A stretch of 64,000 nucleotides of DNA from Stieleria varia (GTDB taxonomy: Bacteria > Planctomycetota > Planctomycetia > Pirellulales > Pirellulaceae). The notes under the pieces were generated by a model. That model searched no databases, was not told the DNA's origin, and saw nothing but the letters and a program-made list of their open reading frames with translations. Positions 1 to 11,600 of the stretch are shown here, piece by piece (within the stretch, counting starts at the first letter, position 1; every line of letters starts with the position of its first letter). The stretch spans positions 2,790,001 to 2,854,000 of the forward strand of contig NZ_CP151726.1 in the NCBI RefSeq assembly GCF_038443385.1, read 5' to 3'. The translations under genes and the position numbers were made by a program.

Positions 1-3000
1 TGCAGACGGATACCACCGTAGGTGTGTAAGTTCGTATCGGTGATTGTTCCGCTCACCACGTGTACAATGTCGGTGTCGTCCCAAACGATTTCGGTTGCAG
101 CAAGTTCCGGACGAATTCGCAGACCGGCGATTCCGTTTGCCTCCAGCAAATTGCCGTGAATCAATGGACCGAAATTGCCTGCGGGAGAATCAACGATTCC
201 GATGTCGCCCGTCTGACGGCCCCCATCAACGACCGGCGTGGCATCCAACGCATTGAGATTGATCGAAATCGCCGCCGTGTTCAGTCCAACAGTGCCTTTG
301 ATTACATTGTCCAAAATGGTCGGTTGTGATCCGGACACATAAATTACCGCTGGCGCATTGGGGCCCCGCCCTGCTCTAAAGGGATCGATTCCAGCAACTC
401 CGCTCGCGTTGGACTCGAAAACAGTATTCGCAATCCGTGCATCCGACTGTCGTATTTCGATCGCATTGAAACCTGAACTGGTTCCGTTGATCGATGAAGT
501 TCCGCCGGCGAAACCTACCAATGTGTTGTCCAAGCTCAATCGGCTGAACGGCCTGGAATAAATGCCTGCCCAGTCGCCCGCCGTACCCGTGCTGTCGCCA
601 TTGTCTGTGGTGTCGAACGTTCCCCCGGCACCATAGCGATCGTCGCTGCGACTGGTGAAAATCACAGGTCGTCCCTCGACGCCTTCCGCAATCAGATCGG
701 CGCCAAATCCGAGTTCAATACGAACATTGGTGCTCTTGACCGTGAGTCCTGGATCTACGATCAATCGTGCATCCAGCCGAGTTCTATACTGCGAAAACGC
801 TTGCGCCGTCGTCGCCGTCGTCACATCGTCCAAATGAGTTGTGTCCGTTCGGTCCAGCTCAGCAACCAGTTGGAATCCACCACTTGCCGTATTGCGACGG
901 TACAAACGACGCGAAACGTAATCACCGTTTGCAATCGGTAAAGCCCCCAACTGTACCGCCTGACCTGCGGCAACGGTGACCGGCACGGTTGGATTTGATA
1001 ACAGTGATTCAAATCCGTAGTTGTCAACGAAACTAATCGCATACTCGTAGTTGCCTGCTGCCAATCCAGCGCCTGAGGCTGCCACGGGGGTTAGCGTCGT
1101 CAATTGTGGAGAGGTCGCTTGGGTCTGACTTTTGGCACCGGACGCATAGCCCTCAATCACCAAGTCGTCACCCAGAACGTGCACAACCTCGGTATCATCA
1201 AACCGGCCCGCCACACGCAACGATTCCTTGCCATTAGCAGTCGCGTCGATGCGCACCAACACCCCATTGATTGAATTGTCAACCAGATCATTTCCGTACA
1301 TCACCGGACCGATGCGGTCATAGTCAGGTACGAATGAGTGGTCTCGCTGATAAAGCAGGCCAGTGAATTTGGTTTCTTCAAAACTCGGCGGGTCGGCAGA
1401 GATCGCCGCGGAGCTGGAAAAGTAGATTTCGTTGCCGATCAATGTCGGACGGGCTGCGTCCAAACGGATCGGCTCCACGGTCGTTGGTTGACCATTGATT
1501 TGAACCAATCCACCGCCGTAGCGCATGTTGGCGTTGGCGATGTAGTTGATGAATAAGCCCTCCCGCTCAAAGTCAACGCGTCCTTCGGAGCGATCCACAC
1601 CGTTACGAATGTCGATACCGCCCCAGTCTCCAGGCGATGGTGGTAGACTGAGAGAACTCTGTTCCAATCCGACACCAGGGTCATTGAAACTGGTAAAGAA
1701 GACGGGCAAGTGCGGAACGCCCAAAACCTGCAGCGTGCCTTCACTGGCATCGATCCCGTCAACACCACTACCGATCGCAATGCGGCTGCCCAGCATCTTC
1801 ATGACGACGCCCGCATCGATCATCAGGTTCACACCAGCAGGCACCACCAAATTGCGGCCATCCTTCAACGTTTGCGACAACGAATTGATTCGTCCAATGT
1901 TAAAGGACAGGTTGTCGTCAGCCGCTTGGAATCCGTCTGACACGACACCGATCGACCCGTCCGCTCCAGTATTACCGACCAAACGCACGGTTTGTCCCGG
2001 CGCTGCGGCCGCCAAAGCGTCAGCGACCGAACGGAACGGAGTCGCTGCACTTCCGTCACCACCAATCGGTGCAGCGGCGTTCACGTACAGCGTGTCTGCC
2101 AGATCATCAGCGCGGAACCAGAAATCGAATTCACCGCCGGGGACACCATCGGCATCACCGTCTATCGGAGTCCCTGCCGCATCCAAAATTGACTGTCCGG
2201 TAGCCTCGGTAAACTTCACCCTTAACTGATAGGTCCCCGAACTATCTGCTCCTGCGCCGCTCCCAGCAATGTCGGGATCGTAGTTCTCATTGCCGTCCGC
2301 GGTGACTCCGATGAAATAATTGCCGGCCTCCAATTCCACACTCAACGCGGAGTCGCTACCGAACGAATCGTTGTTAGCAGCAATCAACTCGGGACCACTG
2401 GCGGTCTGACGGTATAGCGCAATTTGAGTGTCCAGCAAACTGCCAACTGCGGTGCGTTCGGCAAACGTTTCCACGTCCAAGAACCCACGTTTGCCCGCGG
2501 CGATATTGAAGGAATAAAAGTCCACATCGCGGTTGTCCGGCCGATATAAGGTTCGACCGTGAATCAAGTCGGCTGGTCCCGGAAAATTCCATTCGGAATC
2601 ACCGCCATACTGAGTCTCACTCCCCATCACCGTCGTCGGGTGCAGGTCATAGGTGTGCCCAAGTCCGATGGAGTGACCAAGCTCGTGAATGGCCGTTTCA
2701 AAGAACGAAAATTGCCCGGTGTTGGAACGTCCCGGTCCGTCATACCAATTCTCCGCAGCGTCCATTACCGCCAGAGCGGAATTCGCCGCACCGAGAGTCC
2801 CTCCAGGACCACTGGGAAAACCAATCAGCTCGCCCACTACGACTGTGGTACCGCTGCTTTCCGTTTCAACAAAATCAACGCCCAGCTGCTCTCCGAAGTA
2901 GTCATAAATCTCACGGATGCGATCCATTTGGTCTGGATTGATCGACGTAAACAGCTGACGACCGTCAGGCAGTGTCGCGTAGGGACGATTCAGAGCAAAG

Positions 3001-5393
3001 TTAAAACTCCTCTGTGTGATTCCGGCAGTCCCATCGGCGCCCCCGATGTGCTGTTGCTCGCCAACGTCCTGGGCACCCAACTGACCATCCACCCCCGGCA
3101 GATCGAATGGCAATCCAGGACCGACAATCGATCCATTGATCATCAACGTCGAGGTGCTACCGAAAGCGGTCAATGGCAAGGCGGTCCCAACGGTATCTCC
3201 CGGGTCAGCACCAGGAGTCACCGTCGTGATATCACTCGGATCGCCAGCGACCGTGACCGCCTCTTTGCTACCGATTTTCAACCGATAGGCTCCCGTTCCC
3301 ACTAGCGCTGCCAAGTCACTGCTGAATGTCAGTTCCACGCGGTTGACTCGAACGTCTATGTTGATCGTGGAACCTGGGTTCGACGGATCGGGAACCGCCT
3401 GAGGCTCCGTCACCGTGACGTTCACCGAATCGGGCAAGTAAGCAATGTCATCCGTGTTTTGAACCGTGTCGCCCGTACGAATCAACTGATAAAATGCCGG
3501 GTCTTTCAGCGAGTCCGTTCCCCCGCCGGCGAACAAATCGTTGTCATCAAAATAGACGTGAATCACGTCACGCTGCGGAGTCACCGATCCATCCGCATTG
3601 GCAACGACCGGCTGTGGCACGACAGCACTGACTCGTGCACCAAGCTCCAATGCGAAATCAATCGTGTCTCGGTCCGAACCGTTCTCCCGAGGCTGAAACG
3701 CGTCGCCATTGAGCTTGCGCAACGTGTCGGCATTCGTGTTGACGATCTCTTTGATGCCTTCGCCATAGACCTCTACACGGTAAAGCCCATCGGGCAGACG
3801 CTCACCGAAGCGGGCAATCACGACGCGATCGCTGTCGCCAAATCCGATCCATGCCGGCGTGACAACAATGTCATCGGCGGTTTGCAAGACTCCGTCGCGT
3901 CCAGCTTCCCGGAACCCAATGCCGCTGCTCAATGTCGCCGGATCAATCCCGGTGTCAGCACTGAACCTGAGTGTCAATTCGGTGGGCGAAGTCTCGAGCC
4001 TGTTTAAATCTGTTTGGCTGAAGATATCGTCGGCATTCGGATTCACCGAGACCAGTCGCAACGCTCCCGTATTAGCGGCCGTTCCCAGTGTTTGCCCGAC
4101 TCGCAGGTCCATCGAATACAACTGCGCTTCAATTCCCGAAACGCCAAAGACTTCTACAAAGTAGGTCCCGGCACTGGTCAAACCGAAGTCACTCGTGGAC
4201 TCACCCTGTCCTAATCCGGTGTCGTCCACACGCAACAACTCGGCACCGCTGCTGTCCAGCACTCGAAAACCAAGATTGACTTGTGCTCCGCGATTCACCG
4301 GAACCGGAGTCCCGTTCTGAGGTCCCGCAAGGTACTGAGTTCCCGTGGGTGAAATATCCACGGAGATGTTTGCCGGGGATGTGACAGCAAACTCGTAAAG
4401 GTCAACATCTGTTGAAAAATTATCGATCGAAGCCTGGTTGACCGTGCGAAGCTCATCGCTGAGCACGCCAAAGTCATTCGCGGTGGCCAACGAATCGTTT
4501 GGCTCTAAAGGATCGCCGTACAAGATATGAGCATTCCAGATGTCATCTTCTTGGGGGCCATAGAACGCCGTGGTGACAAAGGGCTCAAGCAACTTCGTTT
4601 GATTGATCGGCTCGACGTGCGCGATCCCCAGACCGTGCCCCACCTCGTGCGCCAACACGTTGGTCAACGCGGTGTTGGGACCCGTCGGTCCGTCCGCATT
4701 CAGACTATAAAAGTTGTCATTGGTATCGATGACCATGTCACCTGAAACACCAATCGCTCCGCCAGCAGCCGGAAAATAGTTGAACGCCAAGATGTTGCTG
4801 TTGCCGTCGATGTTCATCCCGCCGATACGCATGTCCGCGCGAACCCCCAACACACCGGTGGTCGCGGCGGTGGCTTCCGCGAGCGGCGCACCATCGTCAT
4901 TGGCCTCATAAACAAGCGTGATTCCGGTCTGCTCTGACCACATGTCATAGATCCGTTGAAACAACGGAAACCAAGGCTTGCTGGAAATGACGTTGATCCC
5001 AGACCCACCGTAGATGCCATCCATGAAGGCAACCACATTGCTGGTTCCCGCCACCGCTGCCGTGTTTGGCTCAATGATCTGGGTGCCGTCAGGTACGATT
5101 CCCCACGTCAAGGTCACAGGATCGCCAGTGTTCGGACTTGGTCCGCTCGCAGGGATTGACCATCGAGAACCAGCCAGAATCCCGTTGGTGGATCCACCAA
5201 CGTGCATGCGTGATTCGAGCTCCTGAATCACTTCATCCGAGGTTCCGGGGGCAAAGATCGGATGAGCCATCAGCTCAGCAGCCAAGAGCTCCCGCTTCTC
5301 AAGTGTCTCATGCTGCATTCGACGCGACATGACACTGGAACGGCGGGACGTCGCTGGGGATACGCGTCGGCGGGGGGAGAGGCGATTGATCAT
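1..5393 (-). CDS. Giant multidomain surface protein, 5' part (paralogue 1), with two intact metzincin zinc motifs
   Basis: The reading frame starts at an ATG at 5393 and stays open to the left edge, giving 1797 residues. A basic N-terminus is followed by LEKRELLAAE (the planctomycete LExRxLLA export-associated motif); no hydrophobic signal peptide is seen and no clear Shine-Dalgarno precedes the ATG. Next comes a matrixin-like zinc peptidase domain (about residues 75-290) with HEVGHGLGIAH at 249-259, in which the usual Met-turn Met appears to be Leu (KLLEPF). A PPC-like domain, a Big_5-type Ig domain and a second metzincin domain follow, the latter with HELGHSIGLGH at 903-913 and TTVMG as its Met-turn. 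Then come another PPC-like domain and beta-helix segments. From the Ig domain onward it matches the two giant proteins upstream; the first metzincin plus PPC block is an addition they lack. Likely an exported zinc endopeptidase with a large adhesive or scaffold portion; substrate unknown. Confidence 0.9.
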   Translation of the reverse strand, partial: MINRLSPRRRVSPATSRRSSVMSRRMQHETLEKRELLAAELMAHPIFAPGTSDEVIQELESRMHVGGSTNGILAGSRWSIPASGPSPNTGDPVTLTWGIVPDGTQIIEPNTAAVAGTSNVVAFMDGIYGGSGINVISSKPWFPLFQRIYDMWSEQTGITLVYEANDDGAPLAEATAATTGVLGVRADMRIGGMNIDGNSNILAFNYFPAAGGAIGVSGDMVIDTNDNFYSLNADGPTGPNTALTNVLAHEVGHGLGIAHVEPINQTKLLEPFVTTAFYGPQEDDIWNAHILYGDPLEPNDSLATANDFGVLSDELRTVNQASIDNFSTDVDLYEFAVTSPANISVDISPTGTQYLAGPQNGTPVPVNRGAQVNLGFRVLDSSGAELLRVDDTGLGQGESTSDFGLTSAGTYFVEVFGVSGIEAQLYSMDLRVGQTLGTAANTGALRLVSVNPNADDIFSQTDLNRLETSPTELTLRFSADTGIDPATLSSGIGFREAGRDGVLQTADDIVVTPAWIGFGDSDRVVIARFGERLPDGLYRVEVYGEGIKEIVNTNADTLRKLNGDAFQPRENGSDRDTIDFALELGARVSAVVPQPVVANADGSVTPQRDVIHVYFDDNDLFAGGGTDSLKDPAFYQLIRTGDTVQNTDDIAYLPDSVNVTVTEPQAVPDPSNPGSTINIDVRVNRVELTFSSDLAALVGTGAYRLKIGSKEAVTVAGDPSDITTVTPGADPGDTVGTALPLTAFGSTSTLMINGSIVGPGLPFDLPGVDGQLGAQDVGEQQHIGGADGTAGITQRSFNFALNRPYATLPDGRQLFTSINPDQMDRIREIYDYFGEQLGVDFVETESSGTTVVVGELIGFPSGPGGTLGAANSALAVMDAAENWYDGPGRSNTGQFSFFETAIHELGHSIGLGHTYDLHPTTVMGSETQYGGDSEWNFPGPADLIHGRTLYRPDNRDVDFYSFNIAAGKRGFLDVETFAERTAVGSLLDTQIALYRQTASGPELIAANNDSFGSDSALSVELEAGNYFIGVTADGNENYDPDIAGSGAGADSSGTYQLRVKFTEATGQSILDAAGTPIDGDADGVPGGEFDFWFRADDLADTLYVNAAAPIGGDGSAATPFRSVADALAAAAPGQTVRLVGNTGADGSIGVVSDGFQAADDNLSFNIGRINSLSQTLKDGRNLVVPAGVNLMIDAGVVMKMLGSRIAIGSGVDGIDASEGTLQVLGVPHLPVFFTSFNDPGVGLEQSSLSLPPSPGDWGGIDIRNGVDRSEGRVDFEREGLFINYIANANMRYGGGLVQINGQPTTVEPIRLDAARPTLIGNEIYFSSSAAISADPPSFEETKFTGLLYQRDHSFVPDYDRIGPVMYGNDLVDNSINGVLVRIDATANGKESLRVAGRFDDTEVVHVLGDDLVIEGYASGAKSQTQATSPQLTTLTPVAASGAGLAAGNYEYAISFVDNYGFESLLSNPTVPVTVAAGQAVQLGALPIANGDYVSRRLYRRNTASGGFQLVAELDRTDTTHLDDVTTATTAQAFSQYRTRLDARLIVDPGLTVKSTNVRIELGFGADLIAEGVEGRPVIFTSRSDDRYGAGGTFDTTDNGDSTGTAGDWAGIYSRPFSRLSLDNTLVGFAGGTSSINGTSSGFNAIEIRQSDARIANTVFESNASGVAGIDPFRAGRGPNAPAVIYVSGSQPTILDNVIKGTVGLNTAAISINLNALDATPVVDGGRQTGDIGIVDSPAGNFGPLIHGNLLEANGIAGLRIRPELAATEIVWDDTDIVHVVSGTITDTNLHTYGGIRL
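2655..2687 (-). other. Metzincin zinc-binding motif 2 (HELGHSIGLGH)
   Basis: A second complete HExxHxxGxxH, residues 903-913 of the same protein, followed by TTVMG as a plausible Met-turn. This domain sits at the scaffold position that is degenerate in the two neighbouring paralogues. Confidence 0.92.
4617..4649 (-). other. Metzincin zinc-binding motif 1 (HEVGHGLGIAH)
   Basis: HExxHxxGxxH at residues 249-259 of the 1-5393 protein. The preceding residues (ending in WSEQTG ... VYEANDDGA) and the following GPQEDDI ... YGD pattern fit matrixin-type peptidases. All three zinc His and the catalytic Glu are present. Confidence 0.93.
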
Positions 5394-5629
5394 GAATCGA
5401 CAGAACCGGGTAGGTAAATGAATGCCGTGCCAAACCTGACTATCAGTTGGCAGAACCACAAAATCATCAAAAACAAATTAACTGAGCATCAATTGACACC
5501 CATTGAACTGGACGGCTCGCATTCGCGAATGCCGACCAGTTCTGAATTACCGTGAAAAAATGTGCCCCAGTTTAAGCCAATTGGCTGTAACTAAGCCACC
5601 ATCAAATACTCCTTGCCGCGTCCAAAACC
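5394..5629 (-). promoter_or_regulatory. Intergenic region upstream of giant gene 1
   Basis: This is the 236-bp gap between the stop of the 7630-residue gene and the ATG at 5393. It holds a perfect 14-bp palindrome, GCATTCGCGAATGC, at 5519-5532, about 125 bp upstream of the ATG, which could be an operator or a chance palindrome. No convincing -35/-10 pair was identified. Confidence 0.3.
5555..5592 (-). terminator. Possible weak terminator after giant gene 2
   Basis: On the minus strand, about 40 nt past the stop at 5630, an interrupted hairpin (AGTT-AGCC / GGCT-AACT arms, 5569-5592) is followed after 8 nt by six T (5560-5555). The stem is short and imperfect and the spacing to the T run is long, so this is tentative. 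Confidence 0.3.
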
Positions 5630-8600
5630 CTAAATCAGGTCCATGAACGCTGCATCCAACGCTTCAATCCGCTCAGAGCGTTCCTCAGTCTCATCCTGAT
5701 CTGCGGCGAGCAAATCGATCACATCTGCATCCGATGATGCGGGATTGGAGACTTCCACCAATTTCGCGGCCGCCGGCTCAATCAAATCGACGGCAACATC
5801 CGACGAAATCGTCTCGATGCTTGTTTCTGACCCCTTCTGCAGGGGCGTGCCGAGTCCGGCTCCGACAATCAACTCTCCTTCGATGTTGTCAGCTCTTCGC
5901 CGCCCCAGCTCGTCGATCACCGCCAAGGCGTCACCAGATGTGATGAATTGGTTTCCATTGACGTCGAAATAGGGAGGTCCGAAATCCGTGTCCTCGACAG
6001 GGATCGACCGTACCGATTGCCCAGCCTCACGACTCGCAGCAGCCAGTCGGTTGATGATCAACAACGCGTCAATCGCCGTCACGTTTCCGTCGTCGTTGAC
6101 GTCGTAGATCAAGTCTGGATTCTGCAGCCGGCTCAACACCACTTGCACGTCGACCGTCGCAACATTTCCGAGTCGGCCTTCCAAGTCCGCGACGGCGTAC
6201 TGGAAGGAATCATTCCCCACAAAACCCGTTCCCGGGATGTAACGAATGGTGCCGTCTCCACGTGCGATGGCCTGACCATGCAATGGCTGGCTGATGATCT
6301 GGATGCCCTGAGGATCAAGTGCACCATCCGGGTCCGAGTCGTTGACCAAGACGGCAATGTCCGTCGGCTCATCGATGAACACGAGTGCTCGATCATCGAA
6401 CGAAATCGGAGCAGCATTCGCTGCGATCGTGACGATTGCTGTCTGACTGACGAGCCCCAGTTCGTCCCGAACCGTGTATCCGAACTGGTCGACTTCATCG
6501 AACGCTTGGAACGGTGTGAACGTGATCACACCCTGAGGTGAGATGTCCAGTGAACCAAAGGCCGGCTGGAATGATATTTGGATCGACGACGGATCAATGG
6601 CATTGTCGATGTCAAAGTCGTTATCCAACACGTTGATCACGGTAGGACCAGATAAGCTCAGCGTCGGGTTGTCTCCGCGAACCGTTGGAGCGTCGTTGAC
6701 GCCGGTAACGTTCAAGGTCACGCTCACCTCCGGACTCGCTGAACCGCTGGCGTCAACCACCGAGTAGCGGAACGTATCACTCAAGATCTGCGACGGTGAC
6801 AACGCTTGCGCGGTGCTCGAGACCGTTGGATCATAAGTGATCAGTCCGGTCACCGAATCAAATGTCACGCGGGCACCACTGACCGAGAAGCCTTCCGCCG
6901 GCATCACGACACGCAGCACATCCGTACCCGCCGGTGGCAAGTCGGGATCAATGTCATTGGCCAGCAAAGCCGACGATGGGATCACCAGGACGCTGTCCTC
7001 GGTCGTGGAGAATCCACTGGCCCCTGGTGACGGGTCGGCAACTGCTCTCGGAATATCGTTGACCGCGTTGATTACCAATCGCAGCACCGTACCGTTGGTT
7101 CGAGCGCCGCCCGAATCAATCGCGACGACCTGCAAGTCGACGGTTCCGTTTGCATTGGCTGCAGGAATGAATCGCAGCACCCCGGTATCACTGATTTCCG
7201 GCAACGTTTGGAAAAGTGGTTGAGCGTCGACAGGTGTGGTGACCTCGAATCGAACACTTTGTGTGGACTCATCCGCAGGACCTGGCGAGATGTTGCGAGC
7301 CCATATGTCCGCGTACGGTCCACTGTCCTCGTCGATCGTCACGATCGATCCAGGGGTGAAACTCGGTGCGTCGTTGACCGGATTCACCCGAATGGTAAAG
7401 GTTCGCAATTCGCTTTCGTTGTCGTCGCCCTGCGGCAGATTGGTCGGTCCATCATCCACCAACTTGACGGTCAGCACGGCGACACCGTTCGCATTGGGTG
7501 CTGCTTGATACGTCAACGTCGCGCTCGTTCCATTGATCACCGCTGTCGGCGGAGTCAGGAACAATTCTGGGTTGCTTGAGACCTGGACGATCTCAAATGA
7601 CAGGTTCTGGCCGACTTCGTCCAGAGCGCTGGTGGGTCCTGGCTGGACATTGGTCGCCCAACCACTCACGGTGACAACACCGGCATCTTCTTGCGAGACA
7701 ACGTTGGACGCTCCACTGAACTGCGGAGAATCATTGACGGCCACGACATCGAATGTCACGGTGTTGGACGCAATTCTCGGATCGTTCGAAGCAATCCCGC
7801 CAGCTCCGATCCCGACCGTCACCCCATCGTCGGTCACGGTATAGATGAAGGAATCCGGACCGGTGTAGTTGGGTCGAGGCCGGTAACGTAAACGCGTCAG
7901 TCCCGTCGCATCCGAGATCGCTTCCAAGGTTCCGCCCGCTGCCGTTGCAACCGGGATCGGCGTCGTCAATGACACGCTCTGGTTTCCGCCCGGATCAACA
8001 TTGGACGACTCGTTGGCAGGTCCTGGCAGGAACACATCCAACAAGCCCGGAGAGACGGAGTCACCATTGACCAGGATGTCAAACGTGCCGTCCTCCAACA
8101 GGCTGAAATGCAGCGGATCCGCTGTCGGATCGACCACCGGTGGATCGTTGACAGGACGAACATCGATCGTGATCGTCGCCGGTATCGACGAAATCAAATC
8201 GCCCCGAGTCGCGTTGCCCGGTCCATCGTCCGTCAAGACGACTTCGAAGGTGAATCGACCGAACACGTCCGGTGCAGGCTGATAGCTCAATTGTCCTTGA
8301 GGCGTGATCGTAGGGAACTTGGTGAAGTACTGGCTCGACTCGGAAATCGGGAAACCAAGCGACGTCACACTGAATCGAACCGTTTGGCCCGCCACAATGT
8401 CCACTTCATCAAACGCGGTCGCTGGAGGGCCAGGATTGATGTTGAAGGCATAGTTGCTGATCGAGACTTCTGCACCGTCTTCGGATACCTCCAATTGGTT
8501 AGTTGCCAAGTTGAACTGAGGACGATCATTGACCGGAGTCAAGTCGAGGAAGACCGTGTTGTCCGATGTCAATCGATCCGGCACCAAGGCACCCGCGTTG

Positions 8601-11600
8601 ATCGAGTAGGTCTCACCCGCAACGCTGCCGTCTCGCACCGTGTAGGTAAACGAGTCCACTCCACCAATCGTGCTGTTGTAGTTCAACGGTGGCACATAGT
8701 TCAGTGCGACCAACTGACCATTTTCGAACACGCTAAAGAGTTGACCGCCCAGCGTGGTTGTTGCGGGGAACGCAAACAACTCCAAGGACTGCATTCCGCC
8801 TGGCGTTGAATCCGCTTCGTTGGCCGGACCGACCGTAAAGACATCCAACAAACCGACGGGATTGAACCCTACCGCATTGGGGTCTCGGCTGAGCTCGATG
8901 CGATACGGCGCCGTCGCTCCCAACGGCTGCGTGTTGTCCTCACGTAGACGATAGGTGATCGATGCGTCGATCACGTTGTTGTTGACGTCACGAACATTCG
9001 CAACCGAGTAGCCGGCATCTGGGTTGGCTTGGACCGACGTCCCTGCAACCGTGGGATCGAATCTCGGTGCATCGTTGACCGGACGTACGTTGATCGTAAT
9101 CAATGCATCCGTTACTCCGGCGTTGTTCGGGTCATCGTCTGTTGCTCGCAAGATGTAGACCGCCGTGCCGACCTGATCAGCACTTGGGTACACGGTCAGT
9201 CCGAGTCCCGCCGTAATCACCGGATCTTGTGACATCAGTCCTGTGGGGACGCTGACCGGGACGACACTGAACGTCACAGTCTGTGACGCCAACTCGTCCA
9301 AGGCCGTTGCTGGTCCCGGCAAAGCATTGCTGACGATGTTCGGCACAGTCGTTCCAGCAGAATCCTCCAGGACATCGATCTCTGTCGGTGAAGTGAACGT
9401 GGGCGGATCGTTTGTCGCGGTCACCGTGATCGTTACGGTCGCCGGGATCAGTGAGCGTTCATCCGCCAAGTCCTCCACCACACCACCGACAGGTTGTGTC
9501 GTCCGTCCGTCATCGGCGATCGTGTAGGTGAATAAATCATTGGCCACGAACGGCAACTGCTCGTTGTAGTCCTGAGGCGGTGTGTAGAGTCCGTTGACAA
9601 ATAATCCGTTGTTGAACGTCAGCGTCAATGTTCCGCCGATCGACGTGCCCAGTGTGTGAACACCATTGCCCGCCAATGCGACATCAACCGTGCCCTCTGA
9701 CGTCGAGAAGGAAACCACTCGCAACGACTGCTCGGTTTCATTGAAGGGAACCGGCAAGTCGTCGTCAAAATCTCCCGCGACCGCTTGCAACTCGCTCACG
9801 GCAATGCTGGCGGGGTTTGAGAAAGTCACTACCGCGCCATTCGCTGCGACCGCGTATCCATCAACACGCAACGCGTTTTGAACCAAAGTCGCTAACGTGT
9901 CCGCTGTATCCAAAGCCGTGAACGGAATCACGTAGTCAGACCCGATCGACAGCACTCCACTGGTGTTGAACTCAATGACGCGAGTGCCCGCTGGCGTCAC
10001 CAAGTCGACGGTCTCGCCATCGACCATCTCATTGCCGTTGGGCAACACGATTGTCGTCGGTGTCGTGACGACCGCCGTTGTCGGTGCGGCAGCGACCGCA
10101 GCGGTGACGTCAGTCAATGTCACGGCATTGCCTGCTGCGATCAACCCATATCCTTGGGCACGCAAGAGCGCCTGCATCGAAGATGCGATTTGCGGTGCCA
10201 AGTCATTTTGTGTGTACACGACAACCAGATCACTGCCAGCAGACGGAGTGCCAGTCGTGTTGAATTCGACGACCACCTGGCCACCGAATCCGTTGTTGAG
10301 GGTGATGGTCTCGCCGTTGATGATGTTGCCGCCGTCGGGCAACGTCAATTGTGCACCGGACACGCCAATCATCGAACTGCCGTCGTTGATGCTTGCAACT
10401 GTCAACTGACCCAGTCGTACATCCCATCGGGTACCAACACCCGCTTGAGAGACAGCTCCGAATCCTTGAGCGACCAACGCATTGCGAAGCTGATCCGCGA
10501 TCGTCTGTGAGCTGTCGGCCACCGAGTAACCGATGACAACATCTGCCCCACCGCGTGAGACCCCCGTCGTGTTGAACTCAACGACGAGATTGACGTTGTT
10601 TGCATCTGTAAAGGTGATCGTTTCACCACTCACCAATGTTGCCCCGTCAGGAATCGAGACCAGATTGGAGTTTGCAGAGATCGTCGAGTTGAACGTGCTG
10701 GACGTGATGTTCGTCACGCCAATGAGTGAGACAATATTGCCATTGGCAACACCGCCTGCTCCATCAGCACGCAGAACATTTTCGAGCTGCGTGGCGATCG
10801 TATCGGCAGTGTCCGACAAAGTGTAGGAAACAAGCAGATCGGTACCGATCGACGCCATGCCTGACGTGTTGAACTCGATCACCCGACGCAAGCCAGTGGA
10901 ATCCGTCAAGATAATCGTCTCACCATCGATCATCGTCGCACCATCCGGCACCGTGATCTGGCTGCTGGTTACCACGATCGGTGAATTGGCGTTGATCCCG
11001 CGTCCTTGCAGCAGATCAGCGGCTGTGAAGGACAATACGGCAGGGCCCGCTGGCTCAACCGCCTCGACCACTGACAGCGAACGATCGTACGCAACGGGAG
11101 CATCATTGACCGGCTCCAAGATTACCGTCGTCGTGACGGTACTGGTCAGCGGACTGACCACTCTGGTTCCATCAACCGCTTCATTGACACCGGTGTCCTC
11201 TACCGTGTACGAGAACTCGATCGTCCCGTAAATATCGTCTGCGGGGGTCAGCAACAGGTCGCCTGTCGGCAACAATTGGATTTGACCCTGAGAGGGATCG
11301 ATCGTCGCCCCTACGATACGCAACGGCGCATCGTTGTTTCCGACAAACGTGTTCTCGTCATTGGCCAGCGGAGAGCCCGCGAAGTCATTCTGCAACAGGA
11401 ACGCCGCAGGGATCAACAATTGCTCGTCCTCAGTGGGGACGGGCAGGTTTTGGCCTGCAAAGAATGCCGTGTACGCCGGATCGTCAATCGACAGCACTTC
11501 CGTCACCGGAGTTGGCGGATTGTTCTGCGGCGTGACACGAATCTCAGCGTTTCCGATCGCAGTCAACGGAGTTCCCACCGTTGGCGATCCGGCTCCCACG

